From the NCBI GenBank assembly GCA_900548905.1, contig URMK01000034.1:6114-70113 (forward strand): a stretch of 64,000 nucleotides of DNA. Direction: 5' to 3'. The position numbers and the translations under genes were made by a program. Under the pieces are notes generated by a model. It made no database searches. It was not told the DNA's origin and saw only the letters and a program-made list of their open reading frames with translations. Positions 26,099 through 35,313 of the stretch are shown one piece after another (position 1 is the first letter of the stretch; the number at the start of each line of letters is the position of its first letter). The stretch is from an uncultured Lachnospiraceae bacterium. Lineage in GTDB: Bacteria > Bacillota > Clostridia > Lachnospirales > Lachnospiraceae.

Positions 26099-26148
26099 TT
26101 CACTTTTGTACAAGCATGTGTTATAATCTTATTACGTTATATACGTAA
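26099..26148 (+). promoter_or_regulatory. glgC promoter with downstream inverted repeat
   Basis: TTCACT (26099-26104), 17-base spacer, TATAAT (26122-26127) preceded by TGT (extended -10). Directly after it lies TTACGT-TATAT-ACGTAA (26132-26148), a perfect 6-bp inverted repeat covering the likely start site, a natural place for a repressor. Confidence 0.6.
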
Positions 26149-26188
26149 ATCTATGCAGAATGTGGATGCAGAAACATGAGGTGATGAC

Positions 26189-27463
26189 ATGATTAAGAAA
26201 GAAATGATTGCTATGCTGCTTGCTGGTGGTCAGGGAAGCAGACTGGGCGTGTTGACTTCCAAAGTGGCGAAACCTGCCGTGTCCTTCGGCGGCAAGTACC
26301 GGATTATTGATTTCCCATTGAGCAACTGTATTAATTCAGGCGTGGATACCGTAGGTGTACTAACTCAGTATCAGCCCCTCAGGCTGAATACCCATATAGG
26401 AATCGGTATTCCGTGGGATTTGGACAGGAATATAGGCGGTGTCACGGTACTTCCTCCTTATGAAAAGAGCGAGAACAGCGAATGGTATACAGGAACAGCC
26501 AATGCCATCTATCAGAATATAGACTATATGGACAGCTACAATCCGGATTATGTTCTGATTCTGTCAGGGGATCATATTTACAAGATGGACTATGAAGTAA
26601 TGCTTGATTTCCATAAACAAAATGGTGCTGAATGCACCATTGCGGTAATGCCCGTACCGATGGAAGAAGCGAAGCGTTTTGGTATTGTCATCACAGACGA
26701 GAACAGCAAGATAGTGGATTTTGAAGAGAAACCGGAGAGTCCAAGAAGCAATCTGGCCTCCATGGGAATATACATATTTAATTGGAAAACCCTGAAAGAA
26801 GCCTTGATAGCAAGAGCGGATCAGCCGAATCTGGATTTCGGAAAACATGTCATTCCTTACTGCCACGAGAAGGGGGCACCCATGTATGCCTATGAGTTCA
26901 ACGGATATTGGAAAGACGTTGGGACTCTGAACTCTTATTGGGAAGCCAATATGGAGCTGATAGATATAGTACCGGAATTTAATTTGTATGAAGAATATTG
27001 GAAAATATATACGAAGAGTGAGATTCTTCCGCCTCAGTACATTGCTCCCGACGGGGTGATAGAGAGAAGCATTATCGGTGAAGGATCGGAAATATGCGGA
27101 AAGGTTTATAATTCCGTGATCGGATGCGGCGTTACCATAGGGAAGGATACGGTAGTCCGCGATTCCATTATCATGAATAATACGGTTATCGGCAGTAATT
27201 GTGAGCTGAATAAAGCCATTATTGCAGAGAATGTACTGGTTGGCGACAACGTTAAGATGGGAATGGGCGAGGAAGCCGACAATGATATCGCACCTCATAT
27301 TTACAACAGCGGCATTGTCACTGTGGGAGAAAAGAGTATCATACCCAAAAACATCCAAATCGGAAAGAATACGGTGGTGTTTGGAGAGACGGCCGATACG
27401 GATTACCAGGCAGGCATTCTTGCAAGCGGCAAATCTTTAATTAAGGCAGGTGACGAAAATTGA
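26189..27463 (+). CDS. glgC: glucose-1-phosphate adenylyltransferase GlgC
   Basis: ADP-glucose pyrophosphorylase catalytic subunit, 424 aa, makes ADP-glucose for glycogen. The nucleotide-binding motif LLAGGQGSRLGVLT (about 11-24) is intact, with KPAVSFGGKYRIIDFPLSNC, the substrate loop SGDHIYKMDY and FEEKP. The C-terminal left-handed beta-helix repeats (SVIGCGVTIGKDTVVRDSII) are present. The start has GAGGTGATGAC upstream. The glgD start overlaps the stop by four bases, so the two subunits are translated together. Confidence 0.95.
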   Translation: MIKKEMIAMLLAGGQGSRLGVLTSKVAKPAVSFGGKYRIIDFPLSNCINSGVDTVGVLTQYQPLRLNTHIGIGIPWDLDRNIGGVTVLPPYEKSENSEWYTGTANAIYQNIDYMDSYNPDYVLILSGDHIYKMDYEVMLDFHKQNGAECTIAVMPVPMEEAKRFGIVITDENSKIVDFEEKPESPRSNLASMGIYIFNWKTLKEALIARADQPNLDFGKHVIPYCHEKGAPMYAYEFNGYWKDVGTLNSYWEANMELIDIVPEFNLYEEYWKIYTKSEILPPQYIAPDGVIERSIIGEGSEICGKVYNSVIGCGVTIGKDTVVRDSIIMNNTVIGSNCELNKAIIAENVLVGDNVKMGMGEEADNDIAPHIYNSGIVTVGEKSIIPKNIQIGKNTVVFGETADTDYQAGILASGKSLIKAGDEN

Positions 27464-28578
27464 GAGCGATAGGAATAATTTTAGCAGGCGGCAATAACCA
27501 CAGAATGAAGGAATTATCCCAGAAAAGAGCTATTGGAGCGATGCCTATCGCGGGCAGCTACCGGAGCATTGATTTTTCCCTCAGTAATATGTCCAATTCC
27601 CATATCCAGAAGGTGGGCGTATTTACCCAGTACAATGCAAGAAGCCTGAATGAGCACCTGAATTCCTCCAAATGGTGGGATTTCGGACGTAAGCAGGGCG
27701 GGCTGTTTGTGTTTACCCCCACGGTAACGGCGGACAACAGCTACTGGTACAGGGGGACCGCAGATGCCATATATCAGAACCTGTCTTTTCTGAAGAGCAG
27801 CCATGAGCCTTATGTGGTGATTGCATCCGGTGACTGCGTATATAAAATGGACTATAACAAAGTTCTGGAATATCATATTGAGAAAAAGGCCGATATCACG
27901 GTAGTGTGCAAGGAAATGCCTGTCGGTGCCAATGTGGAACGGTACGGTACCGTTAAGATGAACGAAGACTGCAGGATTGAAGAATTTGAAGAAAAGCCGA
28001 TTGTAGCCAAGTCCAATACGATTTCCTGCGGTATTTATGTAATCAGGCGCCGTCTGCTCATTGAAATGATTGAGCGCTGTGCCATGGAAGACAGATACGA
28101 TTTCGTTAAGGATATCCTGATCCGTTATAAGAACCAGAAACGGATTTATGGATACAAGATTAAGGAATACTGGAGGAACATCGCATCGGTAGAGGATTAT
28201 TTCTCCACCAACATGGATTTCCTGCAGCCGGAGATACGGAATTATTTCTTCAAACAATATCCGGATATTTATTCCAAGGTGGACGACCTGCCTCCCGCCA
28301 AATACAATGTGGGCGCCAAAGTCAGCAACAGCCTGATTTCCAGCGGATGCATCGTAAACGGTACGGTGGAGGACTCCGTCATATTCAAGAAGTCTTTTGT
28401 GGGGAACAACTGCTATATTAAGAACTCCATTATCTTAAATGACGTTTATATCGGTGATAATACACACATCGAGAACTGCATTGTGGAAAGCAGGGATACT
28501 ATCCGTGCCAATACTTTCTATAAGGGTGAAGACGGAATTAAGATTGTGGTAGAGAAAAACGAGAGGTATGTCATCTAA
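27460..28578 (+). CDS. glgD: glucose-1-phosphate adenylyltransferase subunit GlgD
   Basis: 372 aa GlgC paralogue. The start is TTG 27460, which shares bases with the glgC stop; AGGTGACG lies upstream. The nucleotide loop is altered to ILAGGNNHRMKELS, where GlgC has GGQGSRL, consistent with a regulatory rather than catalytic subunit as known for Firmicutes GlgD. The rest of the fold, SGDCVYKMDY and the beta-helix end (IVNGTVEDSVIFKKSFVG) are kept. GlgC/GlgD heteromers are usually more active than GlgC alone. Confidence 0.93.
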   Translation: MRAIGIILAGGNNHRMKELSQKRAIGAMPIAGSYRSIDFSLSNMSNSHIQKVGVFTQYNARSLNEHLNSSKWWDFGRKQGGLFVFTPTVTADNSYWYRGTADAIYQNLSFLKSSHEPYVVIASGDCVYKMDYNKVLEYHIEKKADITVVCKEMPVGANVERYGTVKMNEDCRIEEFEEKPIVAKSNTISCGIYVIRRRLLIEMIERCAMEDRYDFVKDILIRYKNQKRIYGYKIKEYWRNIASVEDYFSTNMDFLQPEIRNYFFKQYPDIYSKVDDLPPAKYNVGAKVSNSLISSGCIVNGTVEDSVIFKKSFVGNNCYIKNSIILNDVYIGDNTHIENCIVESRDTIRANTFYKGEDGIKIVVEKNERYVI

Positions 28579-28599
28579 AGATTAAAGGGGGAATCTCAA

Positions 28600-28875
28600 A
28601 TGAAGATTACAGACGTGCGTGTGCGGAAAATCACCAAAGAGGGAAAGATGAAGGCCATCGTATCTATTACAATTGATGATGAATTCGTCGTTCACGATAT
28701 CAAAGTAATTGAAGGAGAGAAGGGGTTGTTTATAGCAATGCCCAGTAAAAAGGCCACGGATGGTGAGTACAGGGACATTGCTCATCCGATTAATCAGGCA
28801 ACGAGAGAAACTATTCAGAACATTATTCTGGACAGATACGAGAAGGCGTTGCTGGAACCGGATGAAGGGATATGA
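28600..28875 (+). CDS. spoVG: SpoVG septation/regulatory protein
   Basis: 91 aa, matching SpoVG over its full length: MKITDVRVRKITKEGKMKAI at the start, then FVVHDIKVIEG and GLFIAMPSKK. SpoVG is a small nucleic-acid-binding regulator involved in sporulation septum formation and, in several Firmicutes, in control of many other genes. It lies 21 bases after glgD with AAAGGGGG as ribosome site and is followed by a terminator, so it is likely the third gene of the glg unit. Confidence 0.95.
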   Translation: MKITDVRVRKITKEGKMKAIVSITIDDEFVVHDIKVIEGEKGLFIAMPSKKATDGEYRDIAHPINQATRETIQNIILDRYEKALLEPDEGI

Positions 28876-28883
28876 TTAGGGGG

Positions 28884-28910
28884 CGGGAATGCATACGGCA
28901 TTCCCGTTTT
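28884..28910 (+). terminator. glgC-glgD-spoVG terminator
   Basis: CGGGAATGC (28884-28892) / GCATTCCCG (28898-28906), loop ATACG, then TTTTCCTTTT. Nine bases after the spoVG stop. A second hairpin CCGGAACC-GGGC-GGTTCCGG (28956-28975) lies in the leader of the next gene; just before it ACAGTTACAG echoes dispersed repeat copy b. Confidence 0.8.
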
Positions 28911-28993
28911 CCTTTTCGGGCTTGCCCATTTTGCAGTGACAGTTACAGGCGATATCCGGAACCGGGCGGTTCCGGTATGAGAGGAGAAAGGAT

Positions 28994-30826
28994 ATGCTGA
29001 CAGGCGGGCGGAAGAGGAGAGACAGGACAGGGAAAAGCAGGACAGCGCTGATTCTCTCAGTTATTTTACTGCTATCAGGATTGGTGCCGGGATGCGGCAA
29101 TAGAATGGCAGGGGATTTTGCCGGAAACGGAGAGAGAAATTCCAGTGAGGTATTTGATACCTTTGCCAGGGATTTGTTTGTGGAACTGGTATCCCGGGAC
29201 GAGATTACCCTAAACTTCACGTTGGCGGATCCGCGGGCTTACGGGATTACGGAGGCGGAATCCGCTTTTGGCTCCTATTCCATGGAAACAATAGAGAGCG
29301 GCAGGGAACAGGACAAAGAGATACTGGCGGCCTTGAAGAAGATGAGAGAAGAAGAACTGACGGAGGAACAGAGGCTGACCTATCGGATTTTGAGGGAAAT
29401 GCTGAAAGAGCAGGATGCCGGAAAAGGCCTGGAATTATATGAAGAGCCTTTAAATTCTGTAACCGGAACGCATCTGACATTGCCGGTATTGCTTGCAGAA
29501 TACCGTTTTTATGGGAAGGAAAGTGTGGATACTTATCTGGGGCTTCTGGAACAGATTGATGTATATTACGGGGAGCTTCTGGATTTTGAAAGACAGAAAG
29601 CGGAAGCGGGCCTGTTCATGAGTGATCGCATGGCGGATCAGGTAATTGCAGCCTGCCGGGCTTATCTGGGAGAGGTGGAAGGTTCGCAGATGGACCAATC
29701 TTTTCAGGAGCGCCTGGAAGAGGTGCCGGGAATAAGCGGGGAAGAACAGGAGGCTTACCTTGCGGAAAACAGGAGGCTTCTGGAAGAGCATTTTGTTCCC
29801 GCTTATGAAAATCTGGCGGAGGGGCTGGAGGCCCTGAAAGGGAGCGGTACCAATGATTTGGGCCTCTATTATTTTCCGGAAGGGCGTACCTATTTTGAAT
29901 ACCTGGTGGAGCACAGCATATATCCGTCTTATTCCACGGTAAATGAGCTGCGTCAGGCGGTGGAAGAACAGCTGGAAGCCGATTTGGACGCCATGTATTC
30001 CGTCCTTTACCGCTCACCGGAGCTTGCGGAGAAATTCGGACAGTATTCCTTTGACAGTGAGGATCCCCCCGTTGTCCTTGAAAGCCTGCAGAAGGCAATG
30101 ACTAAGGACTTTCCGGAATTGCCGGAGAGTGAATACCGTATCAAGTATGTGCCGGAAAGTCTGGAGGAGAGTATGAGTCCTGCTTTTTATCTGGTACCGC
30201 CCATGGACAGGCCACAGGAAAATGTGATTTATATTAACCGGGGGAGCGGTGATTATGATACCTATACCCTTCTGGCCCACGAAGGGTTTCCCGGGCATCT
30301 GTATCAGCATGAGTATTTCCGGAGAAAAGAGGCGCAGGAGCTGCGTTATGCCCTTTCTTTTTCCGCATACTCGGAGGGCTGGGGGACATATGCGGAAAAT
30401 TGCTCGTATCTGTTTGAAGGAAACGGACTGGAAAAGGGGATGGGTGAGGTTTTGGCAAGGAACAGTTCCGTCACCAAAGGGCTGTATGCATTACTGGATA
30501 TCCGTATTAATTACGAAGGCTGGGACAGGAAGGAAGCAGCTGATTTTATCAGACAGTTATTTGACATTGACGATGCTGTGGCGGATGAAATTTATGACAG
30601 TTTAATTGCGGATCCCTCGAATTACCTGTTGTACTATACCGGGTATCTTGAGATTGTACGGATGAGGGCGGAAGCGGAAGAAGCACTGGGGAATGCGTTT
30701 CATGCAAAGGAATTCCACAGCTTCCTGCTGGATATGGGGCCCGCTCCTTTTGGGGTGATCCGGGAATATTTTGAGGAGTGGCTGGAAGCGGAAGAAAAGG
30801 GCGCGGTAGGTGAGAAAGCCGCATGA
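28994..30826 (+). CDS. DUF885 family lipoprotein (putative zinc peptidase)
   Basis: 610 aa. A basic N-terminus and hydrophobic stretch end in the lipobox LVPGC (C34), so it is a membrane-anchored lipoprotein outside the cell. The body matches DUF885: the metal-binding motif HEGFPGH starts at H429, followed by LYQHEYFRRK and the later acidic motif YSEGWGTYAE. DUF885 proteins resemble gluzincin peptidases; activity is presumed, not shown. GAGGAGAAAGG precedes ATG 28994. It is a single gene between the glg unit and the thrS leader. Confidence 0.85.
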   Translation: MLTGGRKRRDRTGKSRTALILSVILLLSGLVPGCGNRMAGDFAGNGERNSSEVFDTFARDLFVELVSRDEITLNFTLADPRAYGITEAESAFGSYSMETIESGREQDKEILAALKKMREEELTEEQRLTYRILREMLKEQDAGKGLELYEEPLNSVTGTHLTLPVLLAEYRFYGKESVDTYLGLLEQIDVYYGELLDFERQKAEAGLFMSDRMADQVIAACRAYLGEVEGSQMDQSFQERLEEVPGISGEEQEAYLAENRRLLEEHFVPAYENLAEGLEALKGSGTNDLGLYYFPEGRTYFEYLVEHSIYPSYSTVNELRQAVEEQLEADLDAMYSVLYRSPELAEKFGQYSFDSEDPPVVLESLQKAMTKDFPELPESEYRIKYVPESLEESMSPAFYLVPPMDRPQENVIYINRGSGDYDTYTLLAHEGFPGHLYQHEYFRRKEAQELRYALSFSAYSEGWGTYAENCSYLFEGNGLEKGMGEVLARNSSVTKGLYALLDIRINYEGWDRKEAADFIRQLFDIDDAVADEIYDSLIADPSNYLLYYTGYLEIVRMRAEAEEALGNAFHAKEFHSFLLDMGPAPFGVIREYFEEWLEAEEKGAVGEKAA

Positions 30827-30879
30827 TGGCAGCTGCCGGGTTCCCATCCGCAGCGTCCTGCAGGAAAAGGAAAAAGTAA

Positions 30880-30908
30880 TTGACTTTCTTTTTGGGCAAT
30901 GCTAATAT
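30880..30908 (+). promoter_or_regulatory. thrS promoter
   Basis: TTGACT (30880-30885), exactly 17 bases, TAATAT (30903-30908). It places the start near 30915, upstream of the T-box leader. Confidence 0.75.
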
Positions 30909-30914
30909 ACAGGT

Positions 30915-31336
30915 AAGTCAGGTACTCTGCGGCAAGCCGCAGGGCATCTAACCTTCGCGGCAGTTGCCAAATGCGTTTGGCCCGTCCTCCGCGGGAATAA
31001 AGAAAAGCGATGAAGGAAAGAGTAGCCTTAAGGCAGCGTAACCAGAGAGAAGGGCAGCAGCTGGAAGCCCTTTTACGTATGAAAGAGGTGAAGACCATTC
31101 CGGAGCCGCCATGTGAAGGCTGTGAATCAGAGATAAATGTGGCCGTATATCCGCGTTAAGGATTAGGATTTGTAAGAATCTGAAGTGAAAAGTTAAGGTG
31201 GAACCGTGCATAACAGATTGATATGGAATCCGGGAATACAGGAGCCGGCAGGATAGGGCTTTATGGATCGGGATTTTTATAGATGGATGCACCCTTAGAA
31301 GAACAGGAAGGACTGTTTTTCTGAGGGTGTTTTTTT
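30915..31336 (+). promoter_or_regulatory. threonine T-box leader with terminator
   Basis: Stem I begins near 31008 (GCGATGAAGGAAAGAGTAG) and contains the AGAGA loop motif (about 31044). The specifier context GGTGAAG-ACC-A puts a Thr codon ACC at 31094-31096. The conserved T-box AAGGTGGAACCG is at 31195-31206; its TGGA can pair with a tRNA ending UCCA, as tRNA-Thr does. The terminator is CACCCT (31290-31295) / AGGGTG (31324-31329) with T7. Between the start and stem I are two extra hairpins, CTGCGG-CAAG-CCGCAG (30927-30942) and GCCAAA-TGCG-TTTGGC (30966-30981). Confidence 0.88.
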
Positions 31337-31385
31337 AATGTATTCTATTGGGAACCTGTTGCAGGAGTAGAAAGGAGAGAAAGAA

Positions 31386-33145
31386 ATGGAAGTTATTTTG
31401 AAGAACGGGATGCTCGGAGAACAACAATTTGAGGAAAAGGAAGGCGCTGCCACGTTCAGGCATACGACTTCCCATATTCTGGCGCAGGCGGTAAAACGTC
31501 TGTACCCGGATGTAAGGCTTGCTATCGGGCCCGCTATTGATGACGGGTTCTATTATGATTTTGAATTCAGCAGCCCTATATCCAGCGATGATTTCACGGC
31601 GATTGAAAAAGAAATGAAGAAGATTGTGAAGGAGCGCCTGGCGCTGGAACGCTTTACCCTTTCCAGAGAGGATGCACTGGCACTGATGAAGGAAAGAAAC
31701 GAAGCGTATAAGGTGGAACTGATAGAGGATTTGCCGGAGGATGCGGTAATCAGCTTTTATAAGCAGGGAGATTTCGTGGATTTGTGCGCCGGCCCCCATC
31801 TTGCCAACACAGGATATGTAAAGGCCTTCAAGCTGACCAGCCTGGCAGGGGCTTATTGGAGAGGCAGTGAAAAGAATAAGATGCTCACCAGGATTTACGG
31901 GACCTCTTTCCCGGATAAGGATCAGCTGGCGGCTTACCTTACCAGGATGGAGGAGGCCAAAAAAAGAGATCACAGAAAGCTTGGAAAAGAGCTGGGGCTG
32001 TTTACCCTCATGGAGGAGGGGCCGGGCTTCCCGTTCTTTCTGCCCAAGGGAATGATTCTTAAAAATACGCTGGTGGATTACTGGAGACGGCTTCATGAAA
32101 GGGAAGGTTATCAGGAAATTTCCACACCGATCCTGCTGAACCGGAAGCTGTGGGAGACTTCCGGACACTGGGACCATTACCGGGAGAATATGTATACCAC
32201 GACTATTGATGACGAAGAATTTGCGGTGAAACCCATGAACTGTCCGGGGGGGGTATGCTGGTTTACAAATCCCAGCCCCGATCCTACAGGGATCTCCCGC
32301 TGCGTGTGGGAGAGCTGGGGCTTGTCCACCGCCACGAAAAATCCGGCCAGCTTCACGGGCTGATGCGTGTGCGCTGCTTTACCCAGGATGATGCCCATAT
32401 TTTTATGACAAAGGAACAGATTACCGGGGAAATCAAAGGGGTCATGAGGCTGATTCATGAGGTATACGGCAGGTTCGGCTTTTCCTATCATGTGGAGCTT
32501 TCCACCCGCCCGGAAAACAGCATCGGAAGCGATGAGGACTGGGAACTGGCGACCGAAGGGCTGCGCCGTGCGCTGGATGAGACCGGAACGGTTTATGTGG
32601 TAAATGAAGGAGACGGCGCGTTTTATGGGCCTAAAATCGACTTCCATCTGGAGGATTCCATTGGGAGGACATGGCAGTGCGGTACGATCCAACTGGATTT
32701 CCAGCTGCCGCAGCGGTTCGGGGCGGAGTATATGGGCGCGGATGGGGAAAAGCATCGCCCGATTATGATTCACCGGGTGGTGTATGGTTCTATCGAGCGT
32801 TTCATCGGTATCCTGATAGAGCATTATGCAGGAAAGTTCCCGGTATGGCTGGCCCCGGTACAGGTAAAGGTGCTTCCTATCTCTGAGAAATTCTTTGCGT
32901 ACGCCGGAGAGGTGCTGTCAGCACTGAAAGAAGCGGGGATTCGGTGTGAAATGGATAACCGGGATGAAAAGATCGGATATAAAATCCGCAGTGCCCAGAT
33001 GGAAAAGGTACCTTATATGCTTATTATCGGCCAGAAGGAAGAAGATGGCGGTACGGTTTCCGTGCGCAGCAGGGACGAAGGGGATTTGGGAAGCCGTAAG
33101 CTGGAGTCCTTTGTACAGAAGGTGGTTTTAGAAGCAAAAGAGTAA
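31386..33145 (+). pseudogene. thrS: threonyl-tRNA synthetase, frameshifted at a G8 run
   Basis: The gene is read in two frames: 31386-32363 and, one frame back, through ATG 32255 to 33145. The first part has the editing-domain HxxxH (H26, H30) and ends its true homology at KPMNCPGG (zinc ligand C286); the second begins MLVYKSQPRSYRDLPLR and holds the rest of the catalytic core and the anticodon-binding domain. The switch falls in eight G (32246-32253). Six G would give the family sequence MNCPGGMLVY. The N-terminal TGS domain is missing: MEVILKNGML runs straight into the editing domain, so the total is about 586 aa instead of about 640. Sequencing error, real mutation or -1 slippage on G-GGG-GGG are all possible. 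Confidence 0.88.
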
Positions 33146-33150
33146 GAAAG

Positions 33151-33195
33151 AAATTTCCCTGCCGGGGCCTGGTGACAGGCCGGGCAGGGAAATTT
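33151..33195. terminator. bidirectional terminator between thrS and anti-sigma gene
   Basis: AAATTTCCCTGCC (33151-33163) pairs perfectly with GGCAGGGAAATTT (33183-33195), with an inner GGCCTG/CAGGCC stem. A and T on both flanks suit termination from both convergent genes. Confidence 0.8.
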
Positions 33196-33235
33196 GATTT
33201 GATTGGCGGAGTCCATCCGTCAGGCAGCCGTATTG

Positions 33236-34654
33236 TTAAGGAAGTACACGGATTTCATCAGGGTTGGTCTGGGCGGGGATGCTTAAGGTAGCGATCTGGT
33301 ACCAGACCAGGATTCTGTTTCCGGGCTGCAGCACGGAATGTTCCAGTTCCCTCTTGCCGTCCAGTGTTTTAACCGGGGTATCCTCTCGGATGAAGCAAAT
33401 CAGATCCTGATCGGTAGTGATGCTGAGAGTGCCGTCCGGGTCGGCAGTGACTTCGGTAATGACCGCATAGGTGGGAACCATCATATCTTCGGGAATCTCA
33501 CAAAAGATCACATCGGCGTTGGACATAGGAGGCAGGCTTCTGGTCATGATCGGGCTGACATAGGCATAGAGCATTTCTCCCGGCTGCAGACTTTCCAGTG
33601 TTTTTTCCCTGCCGTCTTCTGCTGTCAATATCAGGGTATCTTCATGGATAGTAAGGACAATGGTGGAATAGGGATCGTCCTGGTTGTCATTGGAAATGGT
33701 AACCTGGCTGCCGTTTATTTCCGTCACCGTGCCGTAAACACGGATGGAAGAAGGCGCTTCGGTTTCCGGGAAGGCTGCCGTATCCTGGGAGGAACTGCCG
33801 GCAGGGGATTCATCGCTCATGCCGGAGGCTATATGAAGGGTTCCGGGTTCCATTCCGTCCTGTTCCAGCCGGGCAAGCATTTCTTCCGCCTCCTGCTGTG
33901 TTTCAAATTCCCCCACAACCACCAGATATTTTCCGTCCTGGGTTTTTACCAGGCTGCTGTCCTCTGTGGGAAGCGCTTCCCGGAAGTGTGCGGTCTCTTC
34001 ACCGCCTTCCATTTCGGCGGAGGAAAGGTAATAGATTTCCCTAATTTCATCGGGGATGTCATTATAGTTGAGGGTCAGCTCCACGTAGCCGTCCTGGCTG
34101 TGATCCGCAATCTGGTATCCCATGTTAACAGGCAGCTCCACGACAAAGCTTACGGCGGAGTCGTCCAGAAGAATACTGCGGTAGACATCTTTTACCAGAT
34201 CGGATTCCAGGAGAGGTTTACTGATGGCTTCGAAATCGAAATCGCGTACATCATAAAGGGTGAAAACAAGACGGTGGGGAGCCCATTTTTCATCTATCCG
34301 GTAAGCCTTGTTCTCCCGGGAGGAATCCTTAGGCGTGCTGCAGGGGATCCGGTAGCTTTCCGGTTCCTGTACCTCTACGGGCGGTTCGTCGGAAAAGGCC
34401 TGGGGTGTTACCGGCGTGTCGGAGGAGGAACGGGCGGGGGACGGCGTGTTGGCATTATCCCCGGCGTTTCCGTCCGCAAAGGGGAATATCTGTGCGAAGA
34501 CCACCAGACACAGGCATGCGGCGGCCAGAGAGCCGATACCGGTAATCCATTTTTTTGCCGTATATTTTTGTCCCCGGTCCAGGCCGGTCCGAATGGCATC
34601 GGAAAGGGAATCGGGCAGGGGGATGTTATTATAGTTTTCTTTTCCTTTATTCAT
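33236..34654 (-). CDS. putative anti-sigma factor, membrane-anchored
   Basis: 472 aa. A short cytoplasmic part (1-35; IPLPDSLSDAIRTGLDRGQK resembles the start of other clostridial anti-sigma proteins) is followed by one helix (about 36-57) and a Ser/Thr/Pro linker. The outer part has a sandwich domain (about 110-210), a SPOR-like stretch YLVVVGEFETQQEAEEML (about 237-254) and two related beta repeats to the C-terminus (about 304-472), each with a GTV/AVITEV start and a Q-P-G turn. It follows the sigma gene by 25 bases; restraint of that sigma factor is inferred. Confidence 0.72.
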   Translation of the reverse strand: MNKGKENYNNIPLPDSLSDAIRTGLDRGQKYTAKKWITGIGSLAAACLCLVVFAQIFPFADGNAGDNANTPSPARSSSDTPVTPQAFSDEPPVEVQEPESYRIPCSTPKDSSRENKAYRIDEKWAPHRLVFTLYDVRDFDFEAISKPLLESDLVKDVYRSILLDDSAVSFVVELPVNMGYQIADHSQDGYVELTLNYNDIPDEIREIYYLSSAEMEGGEETAHFREALPTEDSSLVKTQDGKYLVVVGEFETQQEAEEMLARLEQDGMEPGTLHIASGMSDESPAGSSSQDTAAFPETEAPSSIRVYGTVTEINGSQVTISNDNQDDPYSTIVLTIHEDTLILTAEDGREKTLESLQPGEMLYAYVSPIMTRSLPPMSNADVIFCEIPEDMMVPTYAVITEVTADPDGTLSITTDQDLICFIREDTPVKTLDGKRELEHSVLQPGNRILVWYQIATLSIPAQTNPDEIRVLP

Positions 34655-34679
34655 AACTGTAGCTCCTTTCTGGGGGGTG

Positions 34680-35165
34680 TCAGACCGAAACGGCTTCTTT
34701 TAATTTGCCGATGGTACGGTAAAGCCGGGTTTTCACCGTGCTTTCCGGCAGTTTCATGGTTTCCGCTATTTCCCGGAAGCTTCTGTCCTCAAAATATTTC
34801 AGGATGATCAGTGTTTTTTCTTCGGGGGTTAAGGTATTCAGCGCCTGATATAAATCCAGGCGGTCGTCTATGGAAAGCTCCTCCGGCTGTTCGGTGAACG
34901 TGTCGTCAGGAACAACAAATTCATATTTTTTCTGCTTTTTCAATAAATCATAAGCACAATTAATGATAATCCGGCTCATCCAGGTATCGAAAAATTCCGG
35001 TTTTTCCAGCTTGTTCAGATGGATAAAGCCTCTGTAGGTCGCTTCCGAAAGGATATCCAGTGCATCGTGCTCATTTTTGACATAACAGAAAGCGAGACGA
35101 TAAAATTTTGCCTTTCCGTTTTCCATGTACTGTGCGAATTGTTTCTTAGTTAAATGTTGGCTCAT
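34680..35165 (-). CDS. ECF-type RNA polymerase sigma factor
   Basis: 161 aa. Region 2 reads FYRLAFCYVKNEHDALDILS and WMSRIIINCAYDLL; region 4 reads LTPEEKTLIILKYFEDRSFR and a helix-turn-helix ending LPESTVKTRLYRTIGKLK, like SigV/SigW-type factors. I use ATG at 35165, with AAGGTGG upstream; a GTG at 35174 overlaps that site. The anti-sigma gene follows in the same direction. ECF factors of this type usually respond to envelope stress and activate their own operon; the target promoter cannot be read here. Confidence 0.9.
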   Translation of the reverse strand: MSQHLTKKQFAQYMENGKAKFYRLAFCYVKNEHDALDILSEATYRGFIHLNKLEKPEFFDTWMSRIIINCAYDLLKKQKKYEFVVPDDTFTEQPEELSIDDRLDLYQALNTLTPEEKTLIILKYFEDRSFREIAETMKLPESTVKTRLYRTIGKLKEAVSV

Positions 35166-35313
35166 GTGCCCCACCTTCTTTCAAGAATCTTGTTTTTTAG
35201 CCCTTTACACTAATTAGACTTCCCAGGAAGGAAAAAAGTTTGCGCAAATCGAAAAAAAATGATAAAAGTTAGTATAGCATATTTTAAACACAGGTGGAAA
35301 GGAACGGACAGGC

